Shown here: one piece after another, positions 34,832 through 43,049 of the stretch | Position numbering within the stretch: position 1 is the stretch's first letter | Layout: each line of letters starts with the position of its first letter | Assembly (NCBI RefSeq): GCF_011762095.1 | Contig: NZ_JAASQO010000003.1 | Span: 248,001-312,000 of the forward strand | Length of the DNA stretch: 64,000 nucleotides | Reading direction: 5' to 3' | Source: Parvibaculum indicum | GTDB lineage: Bacteria > Pseudomonadota > Alphaproteobacteria > Parvibaculales > Parvibaculaceae | The notes under the pieces: model-generated | What the model was told of the DNA's origin: nothing | What the model saw: only the letters and a program-made list of their open reading frames with translations | The model's database searches: none | Made by a program: the position numbers and the translations under genes

Positions 34832-36730
34832 ATGACCGGGCCCAAAGACGCCACGAAAGCCACGTGCGAGGCGCATGAGAAGCTGAAGGGCGGACTGCCG
34901 CCGGCCTCCGAGCAGGATTTCGAGGACGCAAAGCGCGGCTTCATCGCGACGATCCCGGACGCGAAAGTGCTGAACGAGGCGGGCAACCCCGTTTGGGATA
35001 TGGGCCAGTTCGCCTTCGAAGCCGACGGATGCGAGTGCCCCGACACGGTGAACCCGAGCCTTTGGCGTCAGGCGCAGCTCAATTCCATCCACGGTCTCTT
35101 CGAGGTCGTGCCGGGCATCTATCAGGTGCGCAATTTCGACCTGTCGAACATCACCTTTATCGAAGGCGAAACGGGCTACATCGTCATCGACCCGCTGATC
35201 TCGGCGGAACCCGCCGCGGCCGCGCTGAAGCTGATGCGCGAGCAGCGTGGCGACAAGCCCGTCACCGCCGTCATCTATACGCATAGCCATGTCGACCATT
35301 ATGGCGGTGTGCGCGGCGTAATCTCCGACAAGGACATCGAGAACGGCCTGATGATCGTCGCGCCGGAAGGCTTTCTCGAAGCCGCGGTGAGCGAGAACGT
35401 GCTGGCGGGCAATGCCATGGGCCGCCGCGCGACCTATATGTATGGCGCGCTCCTGCCGCGCAATGCGAAGGGGCATGTCGACGCCGGTCTCGGCAAGACC
35501 GTTTCCATGGGATCGGTTTCCATCGTGCCGCCGACGAAAAGCATTTGCGAGACGGGCGAGAAGCTCGTCATCGACGGCGTGGAAATCGTCTTCCAGGTGA
35601 CGCCCGATACCGAAGCGCCCTCGGAGATGAATTTTTATTTCCCGCAGTTCAAGGCGCTCTGCATGGCGGAGAACTGCTCTTGCCACATGCATAATATCTA
35701 CACGCCGCGCGGCGCGCAGGTGCGCGACGCCAAGGCGTGGAGCTACTACATTAACGAAGCGATCGACCTGTTCGCGGGTGACACGGATGTGCTCTTTGCC
35801 TCGCATCACTGGCCGCGCTGGGGCAAGGAGCGTTCGATCGACTTCCTGAAGAAGCAGCGCGACATGTACAAATATGTGCATGACCAGACGCTGCGACTTG
35901 CCAATCACGGGCTGACGCCGGTCGAGATCGCCGAAGAGATTCAACTCCCGCCGACACTCGCCGCCGAGTGGTACACGCGCGGCTATTACGGCACGCTCAA
36001 TCACAATGCCAAGGCCGTCTATCAGCGCTATCTCGGCTGGTTCGACGGTAACCCCGCAAACCTGCACAAGCATCCGCCGGTAGAAGCGGGCAAGCGCTAT
36101 GTGGAGGTGATGGGCGGTGCCGACGCCGTGCTCGCCGCGGGCCGAAAGGCGTATGAGGCGGGGGACTATCGCTGGGTCGCGGAACTGGTGAACCATCTCG
36201 TCTTCGCCGACCCGTCGAACGAAGATGCCCGCCGATTGCAGGCCGATGCGCTGGAGCAGCTCGGCTATCAGGCAGAGTCCGGTCCCTGGCGTGCCTTCTA
36301 CCTGACGGGCGCGATGGAGCTTCGCAATCCGCGTGCGCCGTCCGCTGCGCCGCGCCCGGGCGGTGCGGGCACCATTCTCGCCCTGCCGCCGGACCAGCTT
36401 CTCGATTCCATGTCGGTCCGCTTGAACGGCATGCGCGCAGGCGCGCGCGAGATCGCGCTCAACCTGCATTTCACCGATACCGGTGAGCGCTTCCTGCTCT
36501 CGCTTGAAAATGCCGTGCTGCACCATCTTCCCGACAGGGAGAGCGCGGATGCGGCGGCGAAGGTGACGCTGACGCAGGGGGCGCTGGCGCAAATCCTGGT
36601 CGGTCAGACCACCGCGCGCCGGCAGATCGAGGAAGGAAACATCGGCATCGAAGGCGACAAATCCGCTTTCATCGAACTCATGGAACTGCTCGATCTCTTC
36701 GATTTCTGGTTCGAGATCGTGATGCCCTGA
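34832..36730 (+). CDS. Alkylsulfatase, metallo-beta-lactamase fold (SdsA1/YjcS type)
   Basis: Hydrolyses alkyl sulfate esters to alcohols. 632 residues: the metallo-beta-lactamase domain carries His151 and His153 with Asp155-His156 in YTHSHVDHYGGVRG. Further zinc ligands are likely in AENCSCHMHN and FASHHWPRWG. A helical dimerisation domain (LANHGLTPVEIAEEI) and a C-terminal SCP2-like domain (from about 530) follow. No signal peptide is visible (MTGPKDATKATCEAHE), whereas Pseudomonas SdsA1 is secreted, so this one appears cytoplasmic. AAGGGAGGCTGCCCC sets the start. Neighbouring phaC, dehydrogenases and thiolase could use the released alcohol carbon. Confidence 0.9.
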   Translation: MTGPKDATKATCEAHEKLKGGLPPASEQDFEDAKRGFIATIPDAKVLNEAGNPVWDMGQFAFEADGCECPDTVNPSLWRQAQLNSIHGLFEVVPGIYQVRNFDLSNITFIEGETGYIVIDPLISAEPAAAALKLMREQRGDKPVTAVIYTHSHVDHYGGVRGVISDKDIENGLMIVAPEGFLEAAVSENVLAGNAMGRRATYMYGALLPRNAKGHVDAGLGKTVSMGSVSIVPPTKSICETGEKLVIDGVEIVFQVTPDTEAPSEMNFYFPQFKALCMAENCSCHMHNIYTPRGAQVRDAKAWSYYINEAIDLFAGDTDVLFASHHWPRWGKERSIDFLKKQRDMYKYVHDQTLRLANHGLTPVEIAEEIQLPPTLAAEWYTRGYYGTLNHNAKAVYQRYLGWFDGNPANLHKHPPVEAGKRYVEVMGGADAVLAAGRKAYEAGDYRWVAELVNHLVFADPSNEDARRLQADALEQLGYQAESGPWRAFYLTGAMELRNPRAPSAAPRPGGAGTILALPPDQLLDSMSVRLNGMRAGAREIALNLHFTDTGERFLLSLENAVLHHLPDRESADAAAKVTLTQGALAQILVGQTTARRQIEEGNIGIEGDKSAFIELMELLDLFDFWFEIVMP

Positions 36731-36838
36731 CCGGGGAAATGATTTCCGCCCTTCTGCCCGCGGCGTGGACCTGTCATAAATTCCGGCACGAAACCAATTG
36801 CCGATGACAGACCACGCCGCAAGGCAAGGGAGGAAACC

Positions 36839-37858
36839 ATGTCAGACAAGAACCGTCAGTTTCGCCTGAAATCGCGCCCCACGGGCCGCATCGAAACCGG
36901 CCATTTCGATTTCGTCGAGGAAGCGCTGCCGGAGATTTCCGATGGCGAAGCGCTGGTGCGCACGCTCTATCTGAGCCTCGATCCCACGAACCGCATCTGG
37001 ATGAGCGACATGGACCAGTACATGCCGCCCGTCGGGATCGGCGAGGTCATGCGCGGCGGCGGCATCGGCCAGGTCGTGAAGTCGAAATCCGCCCGCTATC
37101 CGGAAGGCGCCATCGTCAGTGGCATCACCGGCTGGCAGGACTACTGCATCGCCGATGAAGGCGAACGCGCCATGAGCGTGCTGCCCGAAGGCCTGCCGGT
37201 CGATCTGCCGGTCATGCTGGGCGCCTGCGGCATGACGGGGCTCACCGCCTATTTCGGGCTCCTCGAACTGGGCAAGCCCGAGCCCGGCAACACTGTGCTC
37301 GTCTCCGCCGCCGCGGGTGCCGTTGGGTCCGTCGTCGGGCAGATCGCGAAGATCAAGGGCTGCCGCGCCGTCGGCATCGCGGGCGGCAAGGAGAAGTGTG
37401 CCCACATCGTCGAGGAACTCGGTTTCGACGCGGCGGTCGACTACAAGGCATCGGACTGGCGCGAACAGCTCGTCGCGGCGACGCCCGATGGCGTCGATGT
37501 GAATTTCGAGAATGTCGGCGGTGAGATCATGGAAGCCGTGATGACCCGCATGAACCTCTTCAGCCGCATGCCGCTTTGCGGAATGATCTCCGGCTACAAC
37601 ACGGGCGATCCAGCCATGCGCGCGGATTATTCGCCCATCCTGATGCGCCGCATCACCGTGCGCGGCTTCATCGTCATCGACTTCATGGAGAAGTTCGCCG
37701 AAGGCACCATGCAGCTCGCGCAATGGGTGGCGGAAGGCAAGCTCAAGCACCGCGAAACCATCGTGGACGGCCTCGAAAAGGCGCCGACCGCCGTCAACAT
37801 GCTGTTCGACGGCACCAATGTCGGCAAGCTCGTCGTCAAGGTCGCCGACAAGGCGTAA
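36839..37858 (+). CDS. NADP-dependent medium-chain (PTGR/leukotriene B4-type) oxidoreductase
   Basis: Zinc-free medium-chain dehydrogenase, 339 residues, of the group that includes prostaglandin reductase and CurA (reduction of alpha,beta-unsaturated carbonyls). The N-terminal GroES-like domain has LYLSLDPTNRIWMSD; the Rossmann motif is VLVSAAAGAVGSVVGQIAK; the late RGFIVIDFMEKF is typical. AAGGGAGGAAACC precedes the ATG. A terminator follows and overlaps the end of the convergent PAS gene. The substrate is unknown. Confidence 0.9.
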   Translation: MSDKNRQFRLKSRPTGRIETGHFDFVEEALPEISDGEALVRTLYLSLDPTNRIWMSDMDQYMPPVGIGEVMRGGGIGQVVKSKSARYPEGAIVSGITGWQDYCIADEGERAMSVLPEGLPVDLPVMLGACGMTGLTAYFGLLELGKPEPGNTVLVSAAAGAVGSVVGQIAKIKGCRAVGIAGGKEKCAHIVEELGFDAAVDYKASDWREQLVAATPDGVDVNFENVGGEIMEAVMTRMNLFSRMPLCGMISGYNTGDPAMRADYSPILMRRITVRGFIVIDFMEKFAEGTMQLAQWVAEGKLKHRETIVDGLEKAPTAVNMLFDGTNVGKLVVKVADKA

Positions 37859-37867
37859 GGAACGGAG

Positions 37868-37897
37868 CCCGGCGTCTTGTTAGAGGCGTCGGGTTTT
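37868..37897 (+). terminator. Intrinsic terminator of the oxidoreductase gene
   Basis: CCCGGCGTC (37868-37876) pairs with GGCGTCGGG (37885-37893), with two G-T wobbles, then TTTT. It overlaps the stop region of the convergent PAS gene. Confidence 0.55.
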
Positions 37898-38674
37898 CCC
37901 CGTATTGGCGCGCAGATGGGCGCAATAGGTCATGCGGCCATGCGCTTCCACCTTGGTGATGGTCGCATCGACCGGAAATTCCTCGCCATCCTTGCGCAGG
38001 CCCGTCACCGGCCCGCGCTCGCTCATCCAGCGCGAGGCGGTCTTGCCGCGCCCGAAGGCGGCGATATCCGCGGCATGGCCCGGACGGAAGCGCTGCGGCA
38101 GCAGCATGTCGAGCGGCTGGCCCAGCACTTCGTCGGCGCGATAGCCGAACATCTTCTCCGCCTTGAGGTTGAAGAAGGTGATGTTGCGATCCGCATCGAT
38201 GATGACGATGCCGTCTTCCGCGATCTGCAGGATGCGGGAGAAGAGAAGATGCTTCTCCTTGAAATCGATCATCTCCTGCCGCGCCACACTGTTGTCGCGC
38301 ACGGTGATGAAAAAGCGTTCCGCGCCGCCGAGATCGGCTTTCACCACGCGTACATCCACCGGCATTTCATGCCCGTCCTTGCGCCGTCCGGTGAGGTTCA
38401 GGAAGCGTGATTGCTCATGCTCGCTTTCGCCGGCCCAGCGGGTAAGCCATTTCATCGGCTCCGCGCGCTGGCCTGCCTGTTGCGGCACAAGGATCGTGAT
38501 GCTTTTGCCCACGACCTCGCTTGCCTCATAGCGCAAAAGCTTTTCAAGCGCCGGATTGACATAGGTGATCTCGCCCTGGGGCGTCGAAACGATGATCGCT
38601 TCGGGCACATTTTCGACCAATGTCCGGAAGAAGCCTTCCGTTTGCGCATCATTATCTGAAGATGGCCCGCTCAT
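37880..38674 (-). CDS. Two-PAS-domain sensory protein without output domain
   Basis: 264 residues made of two PAS domains: first about 12-130 (LVENVPEAIIVSTPQGEITY, NPALEKLLRYEASEVVGKS), second about 142-258 (ILQIAEDGIVIIDADRNITF, KAEKMFGYRADEVLGQP). Each ends in a PAC-like beta segment (RRKDGHEMPVDVRV; LRKDGEEFPVDATI). No kinase, GGDEF or HTH part follows, so it must signal by protein contact if at all. GGAGGAA precedes the ATG. It lies downstream of the diiron protein on the same strand, but a strong hairpin separates them. Confidence 0.85.
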   Translation of the reverse strand: MSGPSSDNDAQTEGFFRTLVENVPEAIIVSTPQGEITYVNPALEKLLRYEASEVVGKSITILVPQQAGQRAEPMKWLTRWAGESEHEQSRFLNLTGRRKDGHEMPVDVRVVKADLGGAERFFITVRDNSVARQEMIDFKEKHLLFSRILQIAEDGIVIIDADRNITFFNLKAEKMFGYRADEVLGQPLDMLLPQRFRPGHAADIAAFGRGKTASRWMSERGPVTGLRKDGEEFPVDATITKVEAHGRMTYCAHLRANTGKTRRL

Positions 38675-38700
38675 TTCGTTCCTCCGAAAACCGTTCCCGG

Positions 38701-38744
38701 CAAAAGCGCCGGTGGCAGGGCCTGGATGCGCGCCCTGCCACCGG
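38701..38744 (-). terminator. Strong intrinsic terminator after the diiron gene
   Basis: CCGGTGGCAGGGC (38709-38721) and GCCCTGCCACCGG (38732-38744) form a perfect 13-base-pair stem with a 10-base loop. On the minus strand it is followed by CGCTTTTG. It ends the ferredoxin-diiron unit before the PAS gene. Confidence 0.75.
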
Positions 38745-38750
38745 GCTCCC

Positions 38751-39857
38751 CTATTCGGCCGCCGCGACCTCGCCCGTCGGGTGGCCGCCTTCCATTGCCT
38801 GAAGAACGCGCTGGTCCTCGGCGATGGGAATGCCCGCTTCCTCGTATTTCTTGCGGATGGTCGGCGTCAGCAGGCCGACACGCGCCAGCGCGGGCATCAT
38901 CAGGTCTTCAAGCGCATGGACCTGTCCGGGCGGAAGCGCCTGGGTGATGCCGGCTTCCTGGGCTTCCTTGAGGCCCTTGAAGAAGTCGTCCGCGTCGATA
39001 TTGCTGTTCTCCAGTACCTGCATGAAGCCGGGATCGACCTTGTTGGCGATCGTGCCCGCCGTCTGCGCCTGCACGAGGATGTTGACCGCGCCGAAGGCGA
39101 ACTCGGCGAGATCTTCCAGCTCGTCCTCCGGCAGCTCCTTGAAGACCGGACCGAGGAACACATGGCCGAAGGAGACGTGGCGGGATTCGTCGCGCATCAC
39201 GTTGAAGGTCAGCTTCTTCAGGAGCGGGCAGGTGGTGGACCGGTACATGTTGTTGAAGGCGCCGAGCGCGAGGCCCTCCACGATCATGTTCATCCCGATC
39301 ATGACCTTCTCGTAGCGGTCGGACTGAAGCGTCGCGTCGATGAGCTGCTTCAGCCAGGGCGACATGGGATAGACCATGGCGATCTTGTCGCAATATTTCG
39401 AATAGACCTCGACATGGCGGGCCTCGTCCATGGTCTGCGTCGCGGCATAGAGCTTCGCGCCTTCATCCGGCACGGAATGCGTCACGCAGGCCGCCGTCAT
39501 CAGCGCGCCCTGTTCGCCATGCAGGAACTGCGAGAGAAGCTGCGCCGTCGAATGCGCGGTAAAGGTTTCCTGCTGCGATTTCGACAGCTTCTTGAAGAAG
39601 GGCATCTGGTGATAGATGTCCGACCGGTCGTTCACCAGCGGCTTGGAGGGATCGACTTCCGTATCCCAGGGCAGCAGTTCGTCGCTGTCCCACTGGTTCT
39701 GCTTCGCCCGGTTGTAGAGATCCTCGACCTTGTCTTCGGAGAACATGTATTTGAACGTCCATGCGATATCCATGGGGTTCTTGTAGATGTCGTCCGGCGT
39801 CATGCTGACGCGCCAGTCGCCCTTGGTGACGACTTCATGCTCCTGGGTTGTGCTCAT
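38751..39857 (-). CDS. Ferritin-like diiron protein (putative oxygenase)
   Basis: 368 residues, mostly helical. Carboxylate-bridged diiron ligands appear as FLHGEQGALM (Glu), TMDEARHVEVYSKY (Glu-X2-His), NMIVEGLALGAFN (Glu) and NVMRDESRHVSFGHVF (Glu-X2-His), the two EX2H pairs of ferritin-like oxygenases and R2 proteins. The exact subfamily is not one I can name; AurF-like N-oxygenases and R2-like oxidases are relatives. AGGAGAAGG fixes the start at 39857. It lies 85 bases after a putidaredoxin-type ferredoxin gene, which makes an electron-fed oxygenase likely. The substrate may be an alkyl chain given the neighbours (inference). Confidence 0.8.
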   Translation of the reverse strand: MSTTQEHEVVTKGDWRVSMTPDDIYKNPMDIAWTFKYMFSEDKVEDLYNRAKQNQWDSDELLPWDTEVDPSKPLVNDRSDIYHQMPFFKKLSKSQQETFTAHSTAQLLSQFLHGEQGALMTAACVTHSVPDEGAKLYAATQTMDEARHVEVYSKYCDKIAMVYPMSPWLKQLIDATLQSDRYEKVMIGMNMIVEGLALGAFNNMYRSTTCPLLKKLTFNVMRDESRHVSFGHVFLGPVFKELPEDELEDLAEFAFGAVNILVQAQTAGTIANKVDPGFMQVLENSNIDADDFFKGLKEAQEAGITQALPPGQVHALEDLMMPALARVGLLTPTIRKKYEEAGIPIAEDQRVLQAMEGGHPTGEVAAAE

Positions 39858-39942
39858 CGTCCTTCTCCTGGTTGGCCGCATTCAGCGGTGTTGTTCTCGG
39901 GACGGATGTTTCCCCGTCCTCTTTCTTTTCAACGCACGGAAT

Positions 39943-40263
39943 TCAGTACTGACGGGCAGGTGTTTTCACCACGAGTCCGTCGAGCGTGTCGTCAACCTTG
40001 ATCTGGCAGGAAAGCCGGCTGTTGTCGGCGACGTCGAAAGCGAAATCCAGCATGTCGCGTTCGAGTTCTTCCATGGGGGGCAGCTTCTCGAACCAGCCAT
40101 CCTCCACATAGACATGGCAGGTGGCACAGGCGCAGGCCCCGCCGCAATCGCCGTCGATACCCGGAATGGTGTAGCGCAGTGCGCCCTCCATCACGGTGAG
40201 CCCGTTGGGGACGTCCACGTCATGCTCGGTCCCGTTGAACTCGATATATTTGATCTTCGCCAT
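39943..40263 (-). CDS. 2Fe-2S ferredoxin, putidaredoxin/adrenodoxin type
   Basis: 106 residues. Cluster ligands Cys40, Cys46, Cys49 and Cys86 follow the C-X5-C-X2-C...C spacing of adrenodoxin/putidaredoxin. Two further Cys (44 and an Ala-flanked neighbour within CGGACACATC) are not ligands. MPPMEELE-like acidic sequence ([14 protein letters not shown]) is the partner-docking helix. Such ferredoxins feed P450s and other oxygenases; the diiron protein is the obvious partner. No ferredoxin reductase gene is in the window. The upstream promoter is at 40341-40368. Confidence 0.92.
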   Translation of the reverse strand: MAKIKYIEFNGTEHDVDVPNGLTVMEGALRYTIPGIDGDCGGACACATCHVYVEDGWFEKLPPMEELERDMLDFAFDVADNSRLSCQIKVDDTLDGLVVKTPARQY

Positions 40264-40340
40264 CGTCCCGATTTCTCTTCCGGTCTCCGCCGTGGTCGGT
40301 TGTTCTTGTTTCGGGCGAATACCCACAAAAAGAGTAATGC

Positions 40341-40368
40341 TATTTAGGCGGCGAGAAGAATGCGGCAA
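40341..40368 (-). promoter_or_regulatory. Probable promoter of the ferredoxin-diiron operon
   Basis: Minus strand TTGCCG (40363-40368), 16 bases, TAAATA (40341-40346), about 78 bases upstream of the ferredoxin ATG. A 22-base palindrome lies 64 bases further upstream. Confidence 0.45.
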
Positions 40369-40431
40369 ACTGTCCGGGCCATGCTGCGCTGCATGATGGA
40401 TGCGCCGTTCCGCCATGTCTGAAAATGATCC

Positions 40432-40453
40432 AATGTAAGGCGGCACTTACATT
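40432..40453. promoter_or_regulatory. 22-base palindromic operator between ferredoxin and S8 protease genes
   Basis: AATGTAAG, six bases (GCGGCA), CTTACATT: a perfect 8+8 dyad in the 283-base divergent region. Its position upstream of the minus-strand -35 suits an activator for the ferredoxin operon; it could equally control the protease gene. I recognise no regulator with this site. The rest of the region is featureless. Confidence 0.6.
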
Positions 40454-40546
40454 TCCGACACATTGCGACGAATGGCGGCACAACCCGGTTGCCATGGCGG
40501 TTAGGTTTTCTCCGGTGGTCCGAGCTGATGAAACGGAGAAAATTCG

Positions 40547-42859
40547 ATGGGTGACGACTGCCGGACAAAACTTCCTTCCCGCCGTCCTGGGAGGGATGTC
40601 CGCTTCCTTGCTTTGCTTGCCGCCGGGTCCGCCCTTGCCCTTTCCGGCTGCGGTGGAGGCGGTGGCGGGGGCGATGCGCCGCCATCTCCATCGCCCTCTC
40701 CGACGCCGTCGCCGATTTTCGATCCGCTCGTGGACATCCCCTCGCCCGTCGTGCGAACGCCGGTCGTGCCCATCCGGACGGTGGAATACGACAACTCGAC
40801 CTATCTCGACGGCATTCATGCCGACGGCGCCTATGCGTTGGGCGCCACAGGCAATGGCATCAATATCGCGATCATCGACGATGGCATTTCCGAAACGAGT
40901 CCGGAGCTTTCGGGCCGTGTGCGCGAGTATATCGACACGACGGGCTCTTATCCGTCCGGCGGACTTGCCGAGCACGGAACGTCGGTTGCCTCCATCGCCG
41001 CCGCGGTGCGCGACGGAACCGGCATTCACGGGGTCGCGTTCAACTCCTACCTCTATGACATCAACGTCTTCACCAAAGCGGCGTCAGGCGACGTTTCGGC
41101 CACCGACGCGGATATCGGCGAGGCACTGAACATCGTCGCGGGCAACAATCCCGCCTACAGTTCCGTGAATGCGCGCATCGCCAATATGAGCCTGGCCGGA
41201 GACGGCAGCTTTTCGTCGTTCACGCTTGGCGCCATGCGATCGGTCGCGGCGGCCGACAGGGTGATGGTCATTTCAGCCGGCAATGACGGCAATGCGCAGC
41301 CGGCGCCAACGGCGCGGGCCGTGACCGACCCGAATATCGGCCCTTCCATGTTGATCGTCGGCGCGGTTGACGACACCGGTACGATCACCGGTTTTTCCAA
41401 TCGTGCGGGAAGCTATGGGGAGTATTTCGTCGTGGCGCCGGGCCAGCGGCTCATCACGGCTGCGCCGGATGGTGGATATGTCTTCTTCTCCGGCACCAGC
41501 GCCGCGACGCCGGTGGTCAGCGGCGCATTGGCCGTGCTGGCCAACGCCTATCCTTTCCTGACCGGGCCGCAGCTTGTCGCGCTGATCAAGCAGACGGCGG
41601 ACGATCTCGGCGCGCCCGGGGTCGATGCGGTTTACGGCTCCGGCCTCGTCAATCTCACCACGGCGATGAACCCCGTCGCCCCCCTGGTCATGACGGTGGG
41701 CAACACGGTGTACGCCCTTACCGCGCCGCTATCCGCGGCGACGATTGCCACGGGCAGCGTGCTGGGTGGCTTCAAGGGCGGCAACACCATCCTGCTCGAT
41801 GCCTATCGCCGCGCCTATACCGTGCCGCTCGACACCTTCACCGCGCGCCGGGCGAGCCTTTTCGACGGCTTCACTGGCATAGACGGTCGCGCATCCGGCG
41901 TGGGGATCGCGACCCTGCTCGACAACTGGTATCCGGAGAAGGGCGCTTCGCTCGCCTTTGGCAGCGGCGTGGCGGCGCGTCATGTGTCGGCAGCCCATGC
42001 CGTCGCGCTGTCCGGCAACACCTTCGCCATGTCCATGCGCCATGCGGGTGTGGCGAGCCTGGTGGCGATGTCGGGGCTGGAACCTGCCGCGGGCAATGGC
42101 CGGTCTCTGTTCCTCTCCACAGGCGCCGCCGCGACGCCGCAAGGGGCGTTTTTCGACGAGGGTGTGTCCGGTGTCGCGCTGGGCTGGCGTCGCGACGGCC
42201 TGCGCATGACGGCGAGTTACGCGGCTGGGCGCAATATCCGTGGACAGAGCGATCTTATGCAGTCCTCCATGGCGGTGAAGACGGGACCGGTCGAATGGGG
42301 GCTGTCGGGCAGCCTGCTGAACGAGGATGGCAGCCTGCTGGGCGCCTTTGGCCAGGGTGCCTTCGCGGGCGCGGGCGGCCGCACCGGATTTGCGACGGCG
42401 AGTTTCCGCTACGAGGCCGGCGCCGACTGGTCGTTCGCGGCAACCTATACGCGCGCGCGCCTCGAGGAGGGGACGCTCGGCAACGGCCTGGCATTGCGCA
42501 ATGTCGAGGGCGATGCCATGTCCGTGACCCTGTCCGGCCCGGCGGGCTGGCGCGAGGGCGACAGGCTCGGTTTTCGCATGGCACAGCCCCTGCGCGCCGA
42601 AAAGGCGACGGCCAATGTCTGGCTTCCGGTCGGCCGCGACATGGCGGGCAATATCCTCCGGCGTCATCAGGCGGTCGGCATGGAGCCGGACGGACGGGAG
42701 CTGGATTTCGAACTGGCCTATGCGACCCCCTTGCCGGAAATCGTCTGGGGAAGAGCAGCCTTCTTGACGCTTAACGGCTTTGCCGCGCTGCAACCGGATC
42801 ATGTGGCCTCGGCAGGCCCCGCCTATGGGATGGCGGCCCAGTTCACCTTCCGCTGGTAG
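40547..42859 (+). CDS. S8 serine protease lipoprotein with autotransporter-like C-terminus
   Basis: 770 residues. A lipoprotein signal (LALLAAGSALALSGC, lipidated Cys35) leads to seven Gly and a Pro/Ser linker (PPSPSPSPTPSP). The subtilisin domain has catalytic Asp111 (IAIIDDGIS), His143 (EHGTSVASI) and Ser318 (FSGTSAATPVVSG). After about residue 390 comes a roughly 380-residue region of alternating beta strands ending in FTFRW, consistent with an outer-membrane beta-barrel. It resembles SphB1/NalP-type lipoprotein autotransporters, which process other surface proteins. The substrate is unknown. The ATG is preceded by a weak GGAGAAAATTC. Confidence 0.87.
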   Translation: MGDDCRTKLPSRRPGRDVRFLALLAAGSALALSGCGGGGGGGDAPPSPSPSPTPSPIFDPLVDIPSPVVRTPVVPIRTVEYDNSTYLDGIHADGAYALGATGNGINIAIIDDGISETSPELSGRVREYIDTTGSYPSGGLAEHGTSVASIAAAVRDGTGIHGVAFNSYLYDINVFTKAASGDVSATDADIGEALNIVAGNNPAYSSVNARIANMSLAGDGSFSSFTLGAMRSVAAADRVMVISAGNDGNAQPAPTARAVTDPNIGPSMLIVGAVDDTGTITGFSNRAGSYGEYFVVAPGQRLITAAPDGGYVFFSGTSAATPVVSGALAVLANAYPFLTGPQLVALIKQTADDLGAPGVDAVYGSGLVNLTTAMNPVAPLVMTVGNTVYALTAPLSAATIATGSVLGGFKGGNTILLDAYRRAYTVPLDTFTARRASLFDGFTGIDGRASGVGIATLLDNWYPEKGASLAFGSGVAARHVSAAHAVALSGNTFAMSMRHAGVASLVAMSGLEPAAGNGRSLFLSTGAAATPQGAFFDEGVSGVALGWRRDGLRMTASYAAGRNIRGQSDLMQSSMAVKTGPVEWGLSGSLLNEDGSLLGAFGQGAFAGAGGRTGFATASFRYEAGADWSFAATYTRARLEEGTLGNGLALRNVEGDAMSVTLSGPAGWREGDRLGFRMAQPLRAEKATANVWLPVGRDMAGNILRRHQAVGMEPDGRELDFELAYATPLPEIVWGRAAFLTLNGFAALQPDHVASAGPAYGMAAQFTFRW

Positions 42860-43049
42860 AATTTGCCGTGCAGGGAAGGAGAGTGTGGCGCGGCTGCCAT
42901 AGCCATTCGGAAAGCGTTAAGGATGAATCCCGCCCCTGCGCCTGCCTCACATTGGCTGGGTGCGAAACCGCCGTCTCGCGTTATAGTGGTGTCTGTCATA
43001 TCCGTGGCGCAGTCCGCGCCGGTGGTGTTGAAGCTAGGGAGAACCCGTT

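Noticed and set aside
40264-40440. Sigma-54 promoter in the ferredoxin upstream region (TGGCCCGGACAGTTTGCC, minus strand)
   Set aside because: The distance between GG and GC is 14 rather than 12 bases, so the -24/-12 geometry is wrong.
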